Part shown: positions 24,214 to 32,745 of the stretch, piece after piece
How the letters are laid out: the number at the start of each line of letters is the position of its first letter
Numbering within the stretch: the first letter of the stretch is position 1
From: Bacteriovoracaceae bacterium
GTDB taxonomy: Bacteria; Bdellovibrionota; Bacteriovoracia; Bacteriovoracales; Bacteriovoracaceae
Assembly (NCBI GenBank): GCA_947448205.1
Contig: CANFNL010000003.1
Span: 1 to 44,346 of the forward strand
DNA length: 44,346 bases
Direction: 5' to 3'
Notes under the pieces: generated by a model
What the model saw: only the letters and a program-made list of their open reading frames with translations
Database searches by the model: none
Told to the model about the DNA's origin: nothing
Made by a program: the position numbers and the translations under genes

Positions 24214-25829
24214 TTATTTCCTAATTTTTTATTAAACCTAGATAGAATTTTATTAATTATATTTTTTGATTCCTCAATTTTAAAAAAATAAGTCATTGTA
24301 AAATAGCTTGTTCCAAAAATTGAAAATATCACAAACGCCGACAAAACAACTCCAAAATGAAGCAAAGACTCAACTAAAACACCCACAAGCGCAGAAATAA
24401 TAGCACAACTCCAAAGAGCGAGCTGATACTTTACACTAATTCCTGTTTTACCAATACGAGTGTTAAGGGCATTGCGAAGGAGATAAAACTCTATCCAACC
24501 CGATAGTCCCGCCGAGGCAGTTAGTCCTGCTGTTCCCCAAGATGTTTCAAGTCCTAAAAGTCTTGGAAGGGGAAAGGCAAATAAATAACCCAATACAGTG
24601 GTGAGTAGGACGCGGATAAAAGCAAATTTTAAGGGCGTTTTGGTGTCTTTTAGAGAATAAAAAGTCGAAGAATATAATCTGCCCATGGTAGAAGCTAGTA
24701 ATCCTACTGTTGATCCAATAAGAACCATCCATACATAATGAGCATCGTGATCATTAAACTTTCCCGATCTGAAGATAGCCGAGACAATAATATTTCCCAA
24801 AAAAATAAATGCACAGACCGAAGGAACAATAAAAAAAGCTATTTTTTGTAATCCAGCCTCTAAGCGCTGGCGCAGATAAGTTTGAATTTCTACATCCGAG
24901 CCTTTTATAGAGGACATTGCTGGAAGTTCTGAAGCTGAAATGCTCATACCAAATAAAGAGATAGGCATGAGATAAATGGTTTGCGCGTAGGTAAGAGTTG
25001 AGACCGCGCCTGTTGGTAGTAAACTTGCCAGCATACTGTCGATATAAGCAGAGAGTTGAATCACACCACGGGAAATAACAACTGGAAAAAAATTGCGAAT
25101 AACAATACCTACATTTGTAAGTTTTGTATTAAGAGATGGTCTGAAGTGTTTTACGAGTTTTAGGGCAAATGGTAATTGAATGGTAAATTGTAAAAAACTT
25201 CCGGCAACTAATCCCCAAGCATTTATTTCTGCCAAGTGATTAAGAGTAGATCCTTTTGCAAAAAGAATAAGGGTCATTATTTGAGCAAAACTCCAAACAA
25301 CTGGAGCGACATAAGAGAGAAAAAATTTTCGGTGAGAGTTCAAAATACCTAAACACCAGGCTGACATGACTAGAAAGCCAGTACCTGGAAAAATTATTTG
25401 AACAATTTTAATAGTAAGTTGTTTTTTCTCTCCTAAAAATCCAGGAGCGATTGTATCTATTAAAAATGGGGTAATAAAAATACCAACTAGAACCAATAAT
25501 GAGACAGCTATAAACAGGACACTTCCTATAACAGAGGCCACATGGCCGGCTTCAATTTGATTTTCTTTATCGCTTGCTTCATTATGAGTTGTGGCAATAA
25601 GGTTGGCATACACTGGAATAAATGAGGCGGAGAGCACTCCTTCACCAAACAGATTTTGCAAAAAATTTGGAATTTTTAAAGCAGCATTAAAAGCATCACC
25701 AGCATCGGAATTTCCAAAGTAATGAGCAAAGACCCTCATTCTGATCAGCCCAGAAATGCGGCTAAGGATAATGCCTAGGCCAATTAATAAGGCTCCACTT
25801 TTTTCTTTTTTATTAATTGCTTTATTCAT
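24210..25829 (-). CDS. murJ: Lipid II flippase MurJ
   Basis: A 539-residue MVF/MurJ protein with about 14 membrane helices that moves lipid II across the inner membrane for peptidoglycan assembly. The N-terminal signature is clear: LGIILSRISGLIRMRVFAHYFG and DAFNAALKIPNFLQNLFGEG, which hold conserved Arg and Asp residues, followed by ASFIPVYANL. It lies 23 bases after the Rossmann-like gene and overlaps marC, so the three make an operon. A shift in expression would affect wall growth. Confidence 0.96.
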   Translation of the reverse strand: MNKAINKKEKSGALLIGLGIILSRISGLIRMRVFAHYFGNSDAGDAFNAALKIPNFLQNLFGEGVLSASFIPVYANLIATTHNEASDKENQIEAGHVASVIGSVLFIAVSLLVLVGIFITPFLIDTIAPGFLGEKKQLTIKIVQIIFPGTGFLVMSAWCLGILNSHRKFFLSYVAPVVWSFAQIMTLILFAKGSTLNHLAEINAWGLVAGSFLQFTIQLPFALKLVKHFRPSLNTKLTNVGIVIRNFFPVVISRGVIQLSAYIDSMLASLLPTGAVSTLTYAQTIYLMPISLFGMSISASELPAMSSIKGSDVEIQTYLRQRLEAGLQKIAFFIVPSVCAFIFLGNIIVSAIFRSGKFNDHDAHYVWMVLIGSTVGLLASTMGRLYSSTFYSLKDTKTPLKFAFIRVLLTTVLGYLFAFPLPRLLGLETSWGTAGLTASAGLSGWIEFYLLRNALNTRIGKTGISVKYQLALWSCAIISALVGVLVESLLHFGVVLSAFVIFSIFGTSYFTMTYFFKIEESKNIINKILSRFNKKLGNK

Positions 25830-25852
25830 TTCTAAATTAAAAGCGTATTACG

Positions 25853-26632
25853 CTAAAAGTTCAAGTGAAAAGCTTGAACTTTCATTTTTATAGAATAATC
25901 TTTTGAGACCTCTGGCATCGGTGCTAAGTCCCACCACCATTGTGATGAACATGTAGGTAGGGGGAAATTAATAAAAGGCTTTTGAATTTCTAGAATTTGT
26001 AAATTCGAATCTATTAGATGTGTTTCTATATCAGTAATGAGAACAACAGGATTGGGAAAACTGGTAATATAAGTGTAATGATCAAGGCTTACTTGATTGC
26101 AAAATTGATCTAGGATAGGGGCGCTATATTTATTTTTAGATTGCTTTTCAAGATAATTTCTTAAGTGATAGGAGAGTTGAGATAATAGATTGGCAGAAAT
26201 TACTAAGTCATATTGTTGATCTAGAAAAAGATTGGGAACTTTATTGGAAATTTTTTTACTGGAGTGGATATTTTTTTCAAGTTCAGTGATATCGGATTCG
26301 ATAAAAAAAATATTTTTAAGTGACCCATATTTTTTTTTAGTCTCCTGCAAATGCACGATATCTACCAGGTCAATACTTTGAAATTGAGAAGCTAGATCTT
26401 TGATGGGAATTTCATGTAAAGGACCTGAGCCTAAGATAAGTAGGCGATTGTGAGACTTTATTTTTTTGGCAGCAGCTAAAATAAAATTTTGACAATTCAA
26501 ACGATGAGTTTGCCAATGCTTAAAGCATCTCTTTTCTCTTTCTATGAGCGATATACTTTCATAGAGATGACCAAATGCTCTGGCTTCTGTACTTGTTTTG
26601 GTTGTTAAGTAATTATAAATTTCTCTTATCAA
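25853..26632 (-). CDS. Rossmann-like (possible SAM-binding) protein
   Basis: A 259-residue protein. Residues about 60-150 look like a nucleotide-binding Rossmann segment: LLILGSGPLHEIPIKDL, then IDLVDIVH and YDLVISANLLSQLSYHL, which recall methyltransferase motifs I, II and IV, with FFIESDITELE between. The rest, including SSQWWWDLAPMP, is not recognised. It could be a methyltransferase or an inactive relative. It is the first gene of the unit with murJ and marC. Start ATG 26632 has no strong ribosome site. Confidence 0.6.
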   Translation of the reverse strand: MIREIYNYLTTKTSTEARAFGHLYESISLIEREKRCFKHWQTHRLNCQNFILAAAKKIKSHNRLLILGSGPLHEIPIKDLASQFQSIDLVDIVHLQETKKKYGSLKNIFFIESDITELEKNIHSSKKISNKVPNLFLDQQYDLVISANLLSQLSYHLRNYLEKQSKNKYSAPILDQFCNQVSLDHYTYITSFPNPVVLITDIETHLIDSNLQILEIQKPFINFPLPTCSSQWWWDLAPMPEVSKDYSIKMKVQAFHLNF

Positions 26633-26699
26633 AAATTCTCCATCTTAATTTAATTTAACTAGAAAATGGATAATTTAGATAGGCAAATAAATTGAAAGA

Positions 26700-26957
26700 C
26701 TAAGCTACTTTTTTTCCAGCAAATTTATAATTGACATAATTAACATACGAGGGGATGCGGGCTTGGAGTAGATCCCAAATGAGTTTTTCATCTAGTCCTG
26801 CCATTTTGGCGCTCTCAAGGAGTTCTTTCACTTTTAAATCGAGCAATTCATAATCTATGGTCAATCGATAGACATGCTCACTTTCTTGCAAGACTTCTTC
26901 GATCTCTTCTCGGTACTGAGCCTTGAGCCTTTCAAGTAAATTATTATTTGGTGACAT
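26700..26957 (-). CDS. Small protein of unknown function, downstream of motB
   Basis: An 85-residue, largely helical acidic protein (EEIEEVLQESEHVYRLTIDYELLDLKVKELLE). AAGGA lies seven to eight bases before ATG 26957. It follows motB by 81 bases in the same direction and may be cotranscribed, but nothing in its sequence ties it to the motor. No Cys, signal peptide or membrane helix. Confidence 0.65.
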   Translation of the reverse strand: MSPNNNLLERLKAQYREEIEEVLQESEHVYRLTIDYELLDLKVKELLESAKMAGLDEKLIWDLLQARIPSYVNYVNYKFAGKKVA

Positions 26958-27038
26958 TTATGAGTCCTTGCAGAGCAGATGAATCGCCATCTTCTGACAA
27001 AACTTGTCGGTATTTTTAATGGATAACTTTAGTTGGGA

Positions 27039-27803
27039 TTAGATATTTTTATGGCGAAGAATAAACTCAACACGACGATTTACATTTACACCTTTGTCTT
27101 CTGAATCCGAGGTGCTAACTGAGCTGGATTGAGCAGATGGCGTGAGTTGATCGGCCCTGACTCTGAAGTCTTTTATAAGAGAATTTCTGATGGCCATGGC
27201 CCTTTTAAAGGCAAGTTCCCAATTTGCCTGATCGCTTTCTCCTTCACCTTTTTCAGTATGGCCTACGATGGAGACTGAGCCTTCATAATTTTTAAAAACT
27301 TCTGACAATTTTGCTAAATATTTTTTTCCTTCAAATGAAATTTCAGTTGAACCAAATTGGAAAATAATATTTCCAGGGATGGCAAACTTTAAGTATTCAG
27401 CTGTAAAGTCTTCACTGAAAGCATTTCCATCAAAAATTTCTGTGACTAATTTACTTAAAACTTTATGCTCTTGAAGATAAACTGGGCGAGGTCGAGCGGG
27501 CTCAGTGACATCTTTTTCATCAAATTGTCCTTCTCCACCACTTAAAATAGAATTATTGGAATTTGGTGTATTTCCCGCTTTTCCAAGAGAGTCACTCCCC
27601 CCTTTGAAAATGGTGGCCGTAGTAAAATAATTGGCAATTGCTTTTTTTGTTTCCTCATCAGCTCCCATGAGCCACATAACGAGAAAAAAACACATCATTG
27701 CAGTCATGAAGTCTGCAAAGGCAACCTTCCATGCACCGCCGTGGGCACCAGCGTGACCTTTGTTAATTTTTTTTATGATTATGGGTGCTTTTTCATCTGC
27801 CAT
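27039..27803 (-). CDS. motB: Flagellar motor stator protein MotB
   Basis: A 254-residue stator subunit. The N-terminal cytoplasmic part is followed by the single helix AFADFMTAMMCFFLVMWLMG, where D31 is the proton-carrying aspartate. The C-terminal OmpA-like domain (about 140-254) binds peptidoglycan: IVGHTEKGE and VNRRVEFIL are typical. It begins 31 bases after motA. GlyAlaHisGly-rich residues before the helix (KGHAGAHGGAWKVAFADF) match MotB. Confidence 0.94.
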   Translation of the reverse strand: MADEKAPIIIKKINKGHAGAHGGAWKVAFADFMTAMMCFFLVMWLMGADEETKKAIANYFTTATIFKGGSDSLGKAGNTPNSNNSILSGGEGQFDEKDVTEPARPRPVYLQEHKVLSKLVTEIFDGNAFSEDFTAEYLKFAIPGNIIFQFGSTEISFEGKKYLAKLSEVFKNYEGSVSIVGHTEKGEGESDQANWELAFKRAMAIRNSLIKDFRVRADQLTPSAQSSSVSTSDSEDKGVNVNRRVEFILRHKNI

Positions 27804-27834
27804 GATGAGGTCATCCTCAATTTATACAACTAAA

Positions 27835-28692
27835 TTATTTTTTTCCTGCATTAGCTGTAGCCTCATCAACCTCTTTGAAGCTGGGTCTAAATTCACTTGG
27901 AATGGATCGGCGACCAAATTCAGCACAAACTTTTGCATTTACTCCTTTAGCATAAGCCAAAAGACAAATTTTTGCTGTATTAACAAATTTTGCCTCTTCT
28001 CCCATAATAGTTTCAATTTTAGCAACCAAAGGCTGAACGTATCCATAGGCAATAAGAATCCCCATTAGTGTTCCAACGAGGGCAGACCCTACAGAGTGTC
28101 CGATAACTTCTTTACCTTGATCGAGTTTACCCATGGTGATAACAACCCCAAGAACCGCCGCAACTATCCCTAGTCCAGGAAAGGCATCACCGGTTCTGTT
28201 CATAGTCGAGACGAGGTGATGTTCTTCAGCGTGAACCGCATCCAAATCTGAATTCATTAAGTCTTCTAGATCGTAAGGTGATAGAGACGATGCGATCTGA
28301 ACTTTTAAGGTGTCACAAATAAATTCTATAGCGTGGTGATTGTGTAAAACGGCTGGATAGCGTTTAAAAATTTCTGAAGCCTCAGGATTTTCCACATGAG
28401 GTTCAATGGAGATGGGATTAGCTGAAGCCATTTTTATGAGTTCAAACATGCATTGAAGAAGTTCAATATAAGAAGCCTTGCTAACACCAGAACCTTTCAA
28501 TGATTGGAGAACTCTGTGAATGATTTCTTTAAACATATGAGGGCTACCACACATGATCAATGTTCCTAAGGCCGCACCCCCAATGATGAGAAGTTCTAGA
28601 GGCTGAATCAAAGAAGCAATATTTCCACCTTCGAGTAGGTACCCCAAGATTACACAGACTATAGTAAATAATGCACCAATTATTACAAACAT
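27835..28692 (-). CDS. motA: Flagellar motor stator protein MotA
   Basis: A 285-residue stator subunit with four helices. Visible features: IIGALFTIVCVILGYLLEGG at the start, IGGAALGTLIM, AFPGLGIVAAVLGVVITMG (helix 3) with the conserved Pro, and HSVGSALVGTLMGILIAYG (helix 4) lining the ion path with the MotB Asp. GGAGG lies seven bases before ATG 28692. It is the first gene of motA-motB and is preceded by a sigma-28-like promoter. Confidence 0.95.
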   Translation of the reverse strand: MFVIIGALFTIVCVILGYLLEGGNIASLIQPLELLIIGGAALGTLIMCGSPHMFKEIIHRVLQSLKGSGVSKASYIELLQCMFELIKMASANPISIEPHVENPEASEIFKRYPAVLHNHHAIEFICDTLKVQIASSLSPYDLEDLMNSDLDAVHAEEHHLVSTMNRTGDAFPGLGIVAAVLGVVITMGKLDQGKEVIGHSVGSALVGTLMGILIAYGYVQPLVAKIETIMGEEAKFVNTAKICLLAYAKGVNAKVCAEFGRRSIPSEFRPSFKEVDEATANAGKK

Positions 28693-28716
28693 AAAAATCC
28701 TCCAAAGATTAATTAG

Positions 28717-28743
28717 TTATCGGAATTGAACATTAAAGCTTTA
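28717..28743 (-). promoter_or_regulatory. Sigma-28 (FliA)-type promoter of motAB
   Basis: Read on the minus strand: TAAAGCTT, 11 bases, TCCGATAA. The flagellar sigma-28 consensus is TAAAGTTT-N11-GCCGATAA, so each half has one mismatch and spacing is exact. It lies 24 bases before the motA start codon, leaving a short leader with GGAGG. Confidence 0.8.
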
Positions 28744-28847
28744 ATCGCAAATCAAGGGCTTAGATTTTAGAAAATAGACTACTGCTTCGGTATACTTTTT
28801 TTTAAAAGAGATAAGTTGGAATTTTATTTTGTGATAATATTTAAATA

Positions 28848-29606
28848 ATGAAATTTAAGAATGTAATTTATCGATACCCCTTTATAGTTGTATTTATCAC
28901 TCAGGTAGTTTGCTTACTGTTTATTCGCAATTTATTTTTCTATTCACAACTTTCAGTAACACCACTTCTTTTTGCTATTATTTTAGCAATTATCTCAACA
29001 GCTATTACATATTTTTTTTGGAAACTTCCAAATTGGTTTTTGATAATCTCATTATGTTTTCCTTTTTTATTTTTAATTAATTATCAATTTCTTCATTTCT
29101 CTAGCGGGGTGTATGGAGTCTTGTTTCTTTTTTTTGCCTTGACCTTTTCTCATACGCTTAAAGAGCGAGTACCCCTTTATTTGACAAATCAAAAAACCTT
29201 TGAAGCCTTACGAAAAATTATATTAAGAGAGAGGGCTAAAACCTTTTTAGATTTAGGTTCGGGACTTGGGGGAGTGGTGCGCGCAGTTTCTTCGGATTGT
29301 GTTCAAGCTGTGGGAGTGGAATCAGCACCCCTTTTATGGGTCGTTTCATCGCTATGTTCTTTAATAACCTTTAAGGGAAAAATTAGAAGAAAAAATATTT
29401 GGAAAACTCATTTAGCTGAATTTGATGTCATTTATGCGTTTTTATCACCGGCCATTATGGATCAACTTTACAAGAAAGCCCAAACTGAAATGAAACCAGG
29501 AAGTCTATTAGTATCTAATAGCTTTGAGGTGGAAGGTATTAAGCCAAGTGAATTATGGCACTTAGATGATGGTAGACAGACAAAACTTTATTTTTACAAA
29601 ATGTAG
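28848..29606 (+). CDS. Membrane-anchored SAM-dependent methyltransferase-like protein
   Basis: A 252-residue protein with three or four hydrophobic helices in residues 10-105, then a class I methyltransferase-like domain: FLDLGSGLGGVVRAV (motif I, about 134), AVGVESAPLL (motif II), FDVIYAFLSPAIMDQL (motif IV) and KPGSLLVSNSFEVEG. The last part recalls the ATP synthase c-subunit lysine methyltransferase/FAM173 group, but the match is from memory and weak. The substrate is probably membrane-associated. No ribosome site is apparent before ATG 28848. Divergent from motA. Confidence 0.7.
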   Translation: MKFKNVIYRYPFIVVFITQVVCLLFIRNLFFYSQLSVTPLLFAIILAIISTAITYFFWKLPNWFLIISLCFPFLFLINYQFLHFSSGVYGVLFLFFALTFSHTLKERVPLYLTNQKTFEALRKIILRERAKTFLDLGSGLGGVVRAVSSDCVQAVGVESAPLLWVVSSLCSLITFKGKIRRKNIWKTHLAEFDVIYAFLSPAIMDQLYKKAQTEMKPGSLLVSNSFEVEGIKPSELWHLDDGRQTKLYFYKM

Positions 29607-29658
29607 CAATTGCAACGAATTAAAGTTCTTTGGAAGGACCAAAAAAATTACACAATCT

Positions 29659-29686
29659 TTGACAATTAAGTAATTTCTCTTATATT
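29659..29686 (+). promoter_or_regulatory. Sigma-70-like promoter of the pseudo-receiver gene
   Basis: TTGACA (29659-29664, perfect) and TATATT (29681-29686) with 16 bases between. The palindrome at 29685-29702 begins at the end of the -10 element and covers the expected transcription start, a position typical of repression. Confidence 0.6.
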
Positions 29687-29702
29687 ATTCCAAATGGAAT
29701 AA
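29685..29702. promoter_or_regulatory. Palindromic operator candidate, site 1
   Basis: TTATTCC-AAAT-GGAATAA, seven perfect base pairs per arm with a four-base centre, 25 bases before the start codon of the pseudo-receiver gene. The core ATTCC-N4-GGAAT also occurs at 30996-31009 and 34522-34537. Confidence 0.65.
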
Positions 29703-29727
29703 ATTACTCTTAACCTAGGTTCGCTTA

Positions 29728-30186
29728 ATGGTAGAAAATAGTGATAATAATAGTCTATGTCAAATTCCATTTACAGAAGCGAGATTAATCTATCTTATCG
29801 ATAATGAGTTAGATATTTTAGACTTTTTGGAAGAATTATTTATTTCTCTGAATTTTAAAGTTAAAACTTTTTGTGATTGTAATGAAGCACTCTTGAACCT
29901 GAGAAATGATAATCCAGATATTATTATTTCCGAAGTCAAATTGCCAAAAATGAACGGCTTGGAATTTATTGAATACCTAGAAGTAAATGAATTAAAAATT
30001 CCTATTATTTTTATGCCTGGAATTTTAACTGAAGAAATAATGTTACACTCGAATACTTGTAAACCTTTTGCTATAATTGAAAAACCTTTTGACTTTGGAA
30101 GTTTATTCTCTACGTGCCTGTCTGCACTAGGATATTCACAGAAAGAAGTGAATTATTTAATGGCAGAGACAATAAATTTATTATAG
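29728..30186 (+). CDS. Receiver-like protein with Glu at the phosphorylation site
   Basis: A 152-residue CheY-like protein with altered active-site residues. The acidic pair is D25-N26 in LIYLIDNELDIL. The phospho-acceptor position holds E69 in PDIIISEVKLPKMNGLEF, a natural phosphomimetic substitution. The switch Thr/Ser is P97 in IPIIFMPG, while K119 in IEKPFD is kept. It therefore cannot be phosphorylated normally and may be locked in one state or act by protein binding. Its promoter is overlapped by an ATTCC-N4-GGAAT palindrome. The 3' end overlaps the convergent methyltransferase gene by 34 bases. Confidence 0.85.
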   Translation: MVENSDNNSLCQIPFTEARLIYLIDNELDILDFLEELFISLNFKVKTFCDCNEALLNLRNDNPDIIISEVKLPKMNGLEFIEYLEVNELKIPIIFMPGILTEEIMLHSNTCKPFAIIEKPFDFGSLFSTCLSALGYSQKEVNYLMAETINLL

Positions 30187-30935
30187 AAAAGAGTGTTTTC
30201 TTCTTTAAGCATTTCTTCTAAATATAGTTTTGAAAATTCTTCTGCTAAGTTGTAATTGCCAAGCAAATGAGTAAGTGTTTTTTTTGCCAATCTTAATCGC
30301 TCTTTGTTATTTTTATACTCCATCTGTAAATCCTCACCGGAGAATTGTTCAGCAGAAACACTCCACGTTATCTTTCGAAATCCCGATTGCTTTAAAATTG
30401 CAGGTAATTTTCGTCCAATGTTTAGATCTGATAAAAAATTATTTTTAATAATAGTAAAGAGTTGGTTAAAACGCTCATTTGTTGAATACAAATTAACAAA
30501 TACACCATCAAAGTCAACGATATTAATTTCTCCATCTTTTTTCAGAACTCTGTATAGTTCACTTGTAACTACTTTAGGATCTTTAAGATGTTCATATACA
30601 TATCGAGAAACGATTAGATCATACGTGTCGTCCCTAATTTGTAATTTTTCTAAGTCAGCATGAATAAAATTAATTTTTGAAAACTTAGCACCTTTAGAGA
30701 GATTTTTTGCTTGTTGAATTCTTAGTTCTGAAAAATCACAAGCATCTATTTGTAAATTTTTTTCTATCTCTAATAAGTATCTTGAGAGTAGTCCACTTCC
30801 ACATCCAGCATCGAGAACTTTTGATGATTTTTTAAGTTTAAGTTGATGAAATTCTTCGTAAATATTATAGTGTTTTTGCTTAGCTTGCCATTCCAATCTT
30901 GTAGATTCATCTTCATGCTCATTAGCATAGCTCAT
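30153..30935 (-). CDS. Class I SAM-dependent methyltransferase
   Basis: A 260-residue methyltransferase of the UbiE/small-molecule type. VLDAGCGSGLLSRYLLE is motif I, DACDFSELRIQQA motif II, FIHADLEKLQIRDDTYDLIVSRYVYEHL (given here in parts: HADLEKLQ, YDLIVSRYVYEHL) motifs III-IV, and ELYRVLKKDGEINIVD motif V-VI. The acceptor substrate is unknown; small molecules are likely. GAGG precedes ATG 30935. It is divergent from the acyltransferase-like gene at 31078, and the shared region contains a palindromic operator candidate. Confidence 0.9.
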   Translation of the reverse strand: MSYANEHEDESTRLEWQAKQKHYNIYEEFHQLKLKKSSKVLDAGCGSGLLSRYLLEIEKNLQIDACDFSELRIQQAKNLSKGAKFSKINFIHADLEKLQIRDDTYDLIVSRYVYEHLKDPKVVTSELYRVLKKDGEINIVDFDGVFVNLYSTNERFNQLFTIIKNNFLSDLNIGRKLPAILKQSGFRKITWSVSAEQFSGEDLQMEYKNNKERLRLAKKTLTHLLGNYNLAEEFSKLYLEEMLKEENTLFYNKFIVSAIK

Positions 30936-30995
30936 AGATACCTCATTTTATATATTAAACATTGTTTCGGAATCTTTGTTTTGAACTTTAGCTAT

Positions 30996-31009
30996 ATTCC
31001 ACACGGAAT
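30996..31009. promoter_or_regulatory. Palindromic operator candidate, site 2
   Basis: ATTCC-ACAC-GGAAT in the 142-base divergent region between the methyltransferase (60 bases away) and the acyltransferase-like gene (68 bases away). Related half sites are near: TTTCGGAAT at 30965-30973 and an imperfect TTTCC-GAAT-GGATT at 31046-31059. Confidence 0.65.
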
Positions 31010-31077
31010 TATTAAAATAATTTTTAAATTAAGTATTTCAGTTCATTTCCGAATGGATTTCAAAATTTGGAGGAAAT

Positions 31078-31836
31078 ATGGAAAATAAATCAAAATTTAG
31101 AGTAATTGTTTTGCGTTGTCCATATGATAACTTTTATAATCCTATGGTGCGAGATTTATTTCCTAAAATTGCCCAATTAAAAATAAAGGGCTATCAGAAA
31201 GAATATCCATATGGAGTATTGCCTTTTGATGCTTCCGATTTTATTGCCACTCACATTCTTCTCTGTGAGGATTTAAAAACTGGGCTTAAGCCAATTATGG
31301 GATTCAAATCGGTTACTCTCGAGAGGTGTGATTTGCATAAAATAAATTTTCCTATTTTTGGAATGCTTAAAAGCAATGATAAAACTGATATACATGAGGA
31401 GTCTGTCTTAAAATTAGTGCAAACTTATCGAGAAAGAGGGATTGCTCATAGGCTTGCCTACAATGGCTCTTTTACGATAGATCCTGATTTTAGAGCTTCA
31501 GAGAAAGTAAAAAAAGAAATTTGGGGAATAGCAACGACATTGGTAGTAAAGTATTATGAGGAATACTTTATAGATCATGTCATTGCAGTATGCGCTACAA
31601 CCTTTAAGGTTGACCGATATAAGCGCTATCTCGGTTGGATTAATTTAAATGATGCTTTTGGAAATGAACTCCCTTCGTATAAATGTTATGCGCTCTCCGA
31701 GGCACCTCTGAAGGTTATGCATGTCACAGAAGTTAGTGAAGCTGCCAAGTCGGATGCACTTAAATATATTGATCTTTGGAATAAGCGAATTACCATTGAA
31801 GAAAATATGGGCAAAGTCTTAGAGAATGCAGCTTAA
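31078..31836 (+). CDS. Acyltransferase-like protein (GNAT or autoinducer-synthase-like fold suspected)
   Basis: A 252-residue cytosolic protein. The layout YPYGVLPFDASDFIATHILL, then KPIMGFKSVTLERCD, SFTIDPDFRAS and a helix followed by HVIAVCATTFKVDRYKRYLGW recalls GNAT-fold enzymes such as the N-acyl amino acid (FeeM) and LuxI groups: Asp in the first loop, a His-Leu-Leu strand, then a Gly-x-x-R-like strand. This is a fold-level impression, not an identification. GGAGG lies before ATG 31078. It converges on the HTH gene with only three bases between stops and has an operator candidate upstream. It could make a small acylated compound. Confidence 0.6.
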   Translation: MENKSKFRVIVLRCPYDNFYNPMVRDLFPKIAQLKIKGYQKEYPYGVLPFDASDFIATHILLCEDLKTGLKPIMGFKSVTLERCDLHKINFPIFGMLKSNDKTDIHEESVLKLVQTYRERGIAHRLAYNGSFTIDPDFRASEKVKKEIWGIATTLVVKYYEEYFIDHVIAVCATTFKVDRYKRYLGWINLNDAFGNELPSYKCYALSEAPLKVMHVTEVSEAAKSDALKYIDLWNKRITIEENMGKVLENAA

Positions 31837-31839
31837 TGT

Positions 31840-32745
31840 TTATTGAAATTGGTTGTAGGAATTTTTAGTAGCAAAACTAACATGATAATCGCAGGATTTA
31901 TCACTTTTAGCGAGACAAGAGATTTTCTTGACTCTAGCATTTGGTTGGTTAATAAATCGAGTAATACTTGAAGCAAAGCCTAATCTCAGCAGGCACATAT
32001 GTTGATTGATAATCTGACTTCCAATTTCTTCAAGCTCTGAGTTTAATTTTCCTGAAAGAACACACGTTTCTGAGCTGATAGACTTAATTCTCCAACAAAA
32101 ATTTCGTTCAACATATTTCTCCAAAACACCAGAAAACATTATTTCATAGGCTTCTGGAGCACTTCGAGCTTCTTTGATTAAGCCAGCAACGATACTTTCT
32201 TTTGAATAATCATAGAAGTGCATTCCCATTCCAATAATATCTTCTTTTGAGCCATTTTCAAAAAGACTCTTGCAAATATCAAGCGGAAGGAAAATATTAT
32301 TCAATGCATCTGGATTCACAAAATGATTTTCGTTAAGTTGCATTTTTCTCATAAGGCTGAGGCGTTGGTGATATCCGTATTTAGAATTGATGTAATCGAG
32401 CATATATATGGCCGAGCGTCGGTTGCTATTTGCTGATTGTTGATAACGCTCCGGAAGATAGTTTAAATTGCCATCGGCTTGTTGAGCTAGAGCTCTATAA
32501 TCAACAGAGTTATGTAAAATGGCTTCAAAGCAAATATTGTACTCGTCTAAAATTTCATACACGGAAAGCAATGGCAATTCCATTTTTCCCAAAAGATATT
32601 CTTGAAAACTTAGGTCACTTAACTGAAGCTTCTCTGCCATCTCATTATCAGTTAGATTAAGTGAATTTTGAAAGCCATTAATAAAAACTTTAAAATTTTT
32701 TTTAATAACTTCATTATTTAATTTATTGTCATATGATACAGGCAT
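31840..32745 (-). CDS. HTH-containing regulator with V4R-like tail, paralogue 2
   Basis: A 301-residue protein. Residues about 15-70 look like an XRE-type helix-turn-helix (MAEKLQLSDLSFQEYLLGKM, less canonical than in its neighbour). The C-terminal 200 residues form a probable ligand-binding domain that ends in SCLAKSDKSCDYHVSF, a Cys-x7-Cys pattern as in V4R domains, known in other regulators to bind small molecules or metal. The upstream gene has the same layout and tail, so the two are related. It overlaps the end of that gene by 28 bases. AAAGGTG precedes ATG 32745. Confidence 0.7.
   Translation of the reverse strand: MPVSYDNKLNNEVIKKNFKVFINGFQNSLNLTDNEMAEKLQLSDLSFQEYLLGKMELPLLSVYEILDEYNICFEAILHNSVDYRALAQQADGNLNYLPERYQQSANSNRRSAIYMLDYINSKYGYHQRLSLMRKMQLNENHFVNPDALNNIFLPLDICKSLFENGSKEDIIGMGMHFYDYSKESIVAGLIKEARSAPEAYEIMFSGVLEKYVERNFCWRIKSISSETCVLSGKLNSELEEIGSQIINQHMCLLRLGFASSITRFINQPNARVKKISCLAKSDKSCDYHVSFATKNSYNQFQ

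Noticed and set aside
27760-28068. 102-codon forward ORF
   Set aside because: Antisense to motA/motB and rich in Ser, Phe and Cys as expected from the reverse strand of those genes.
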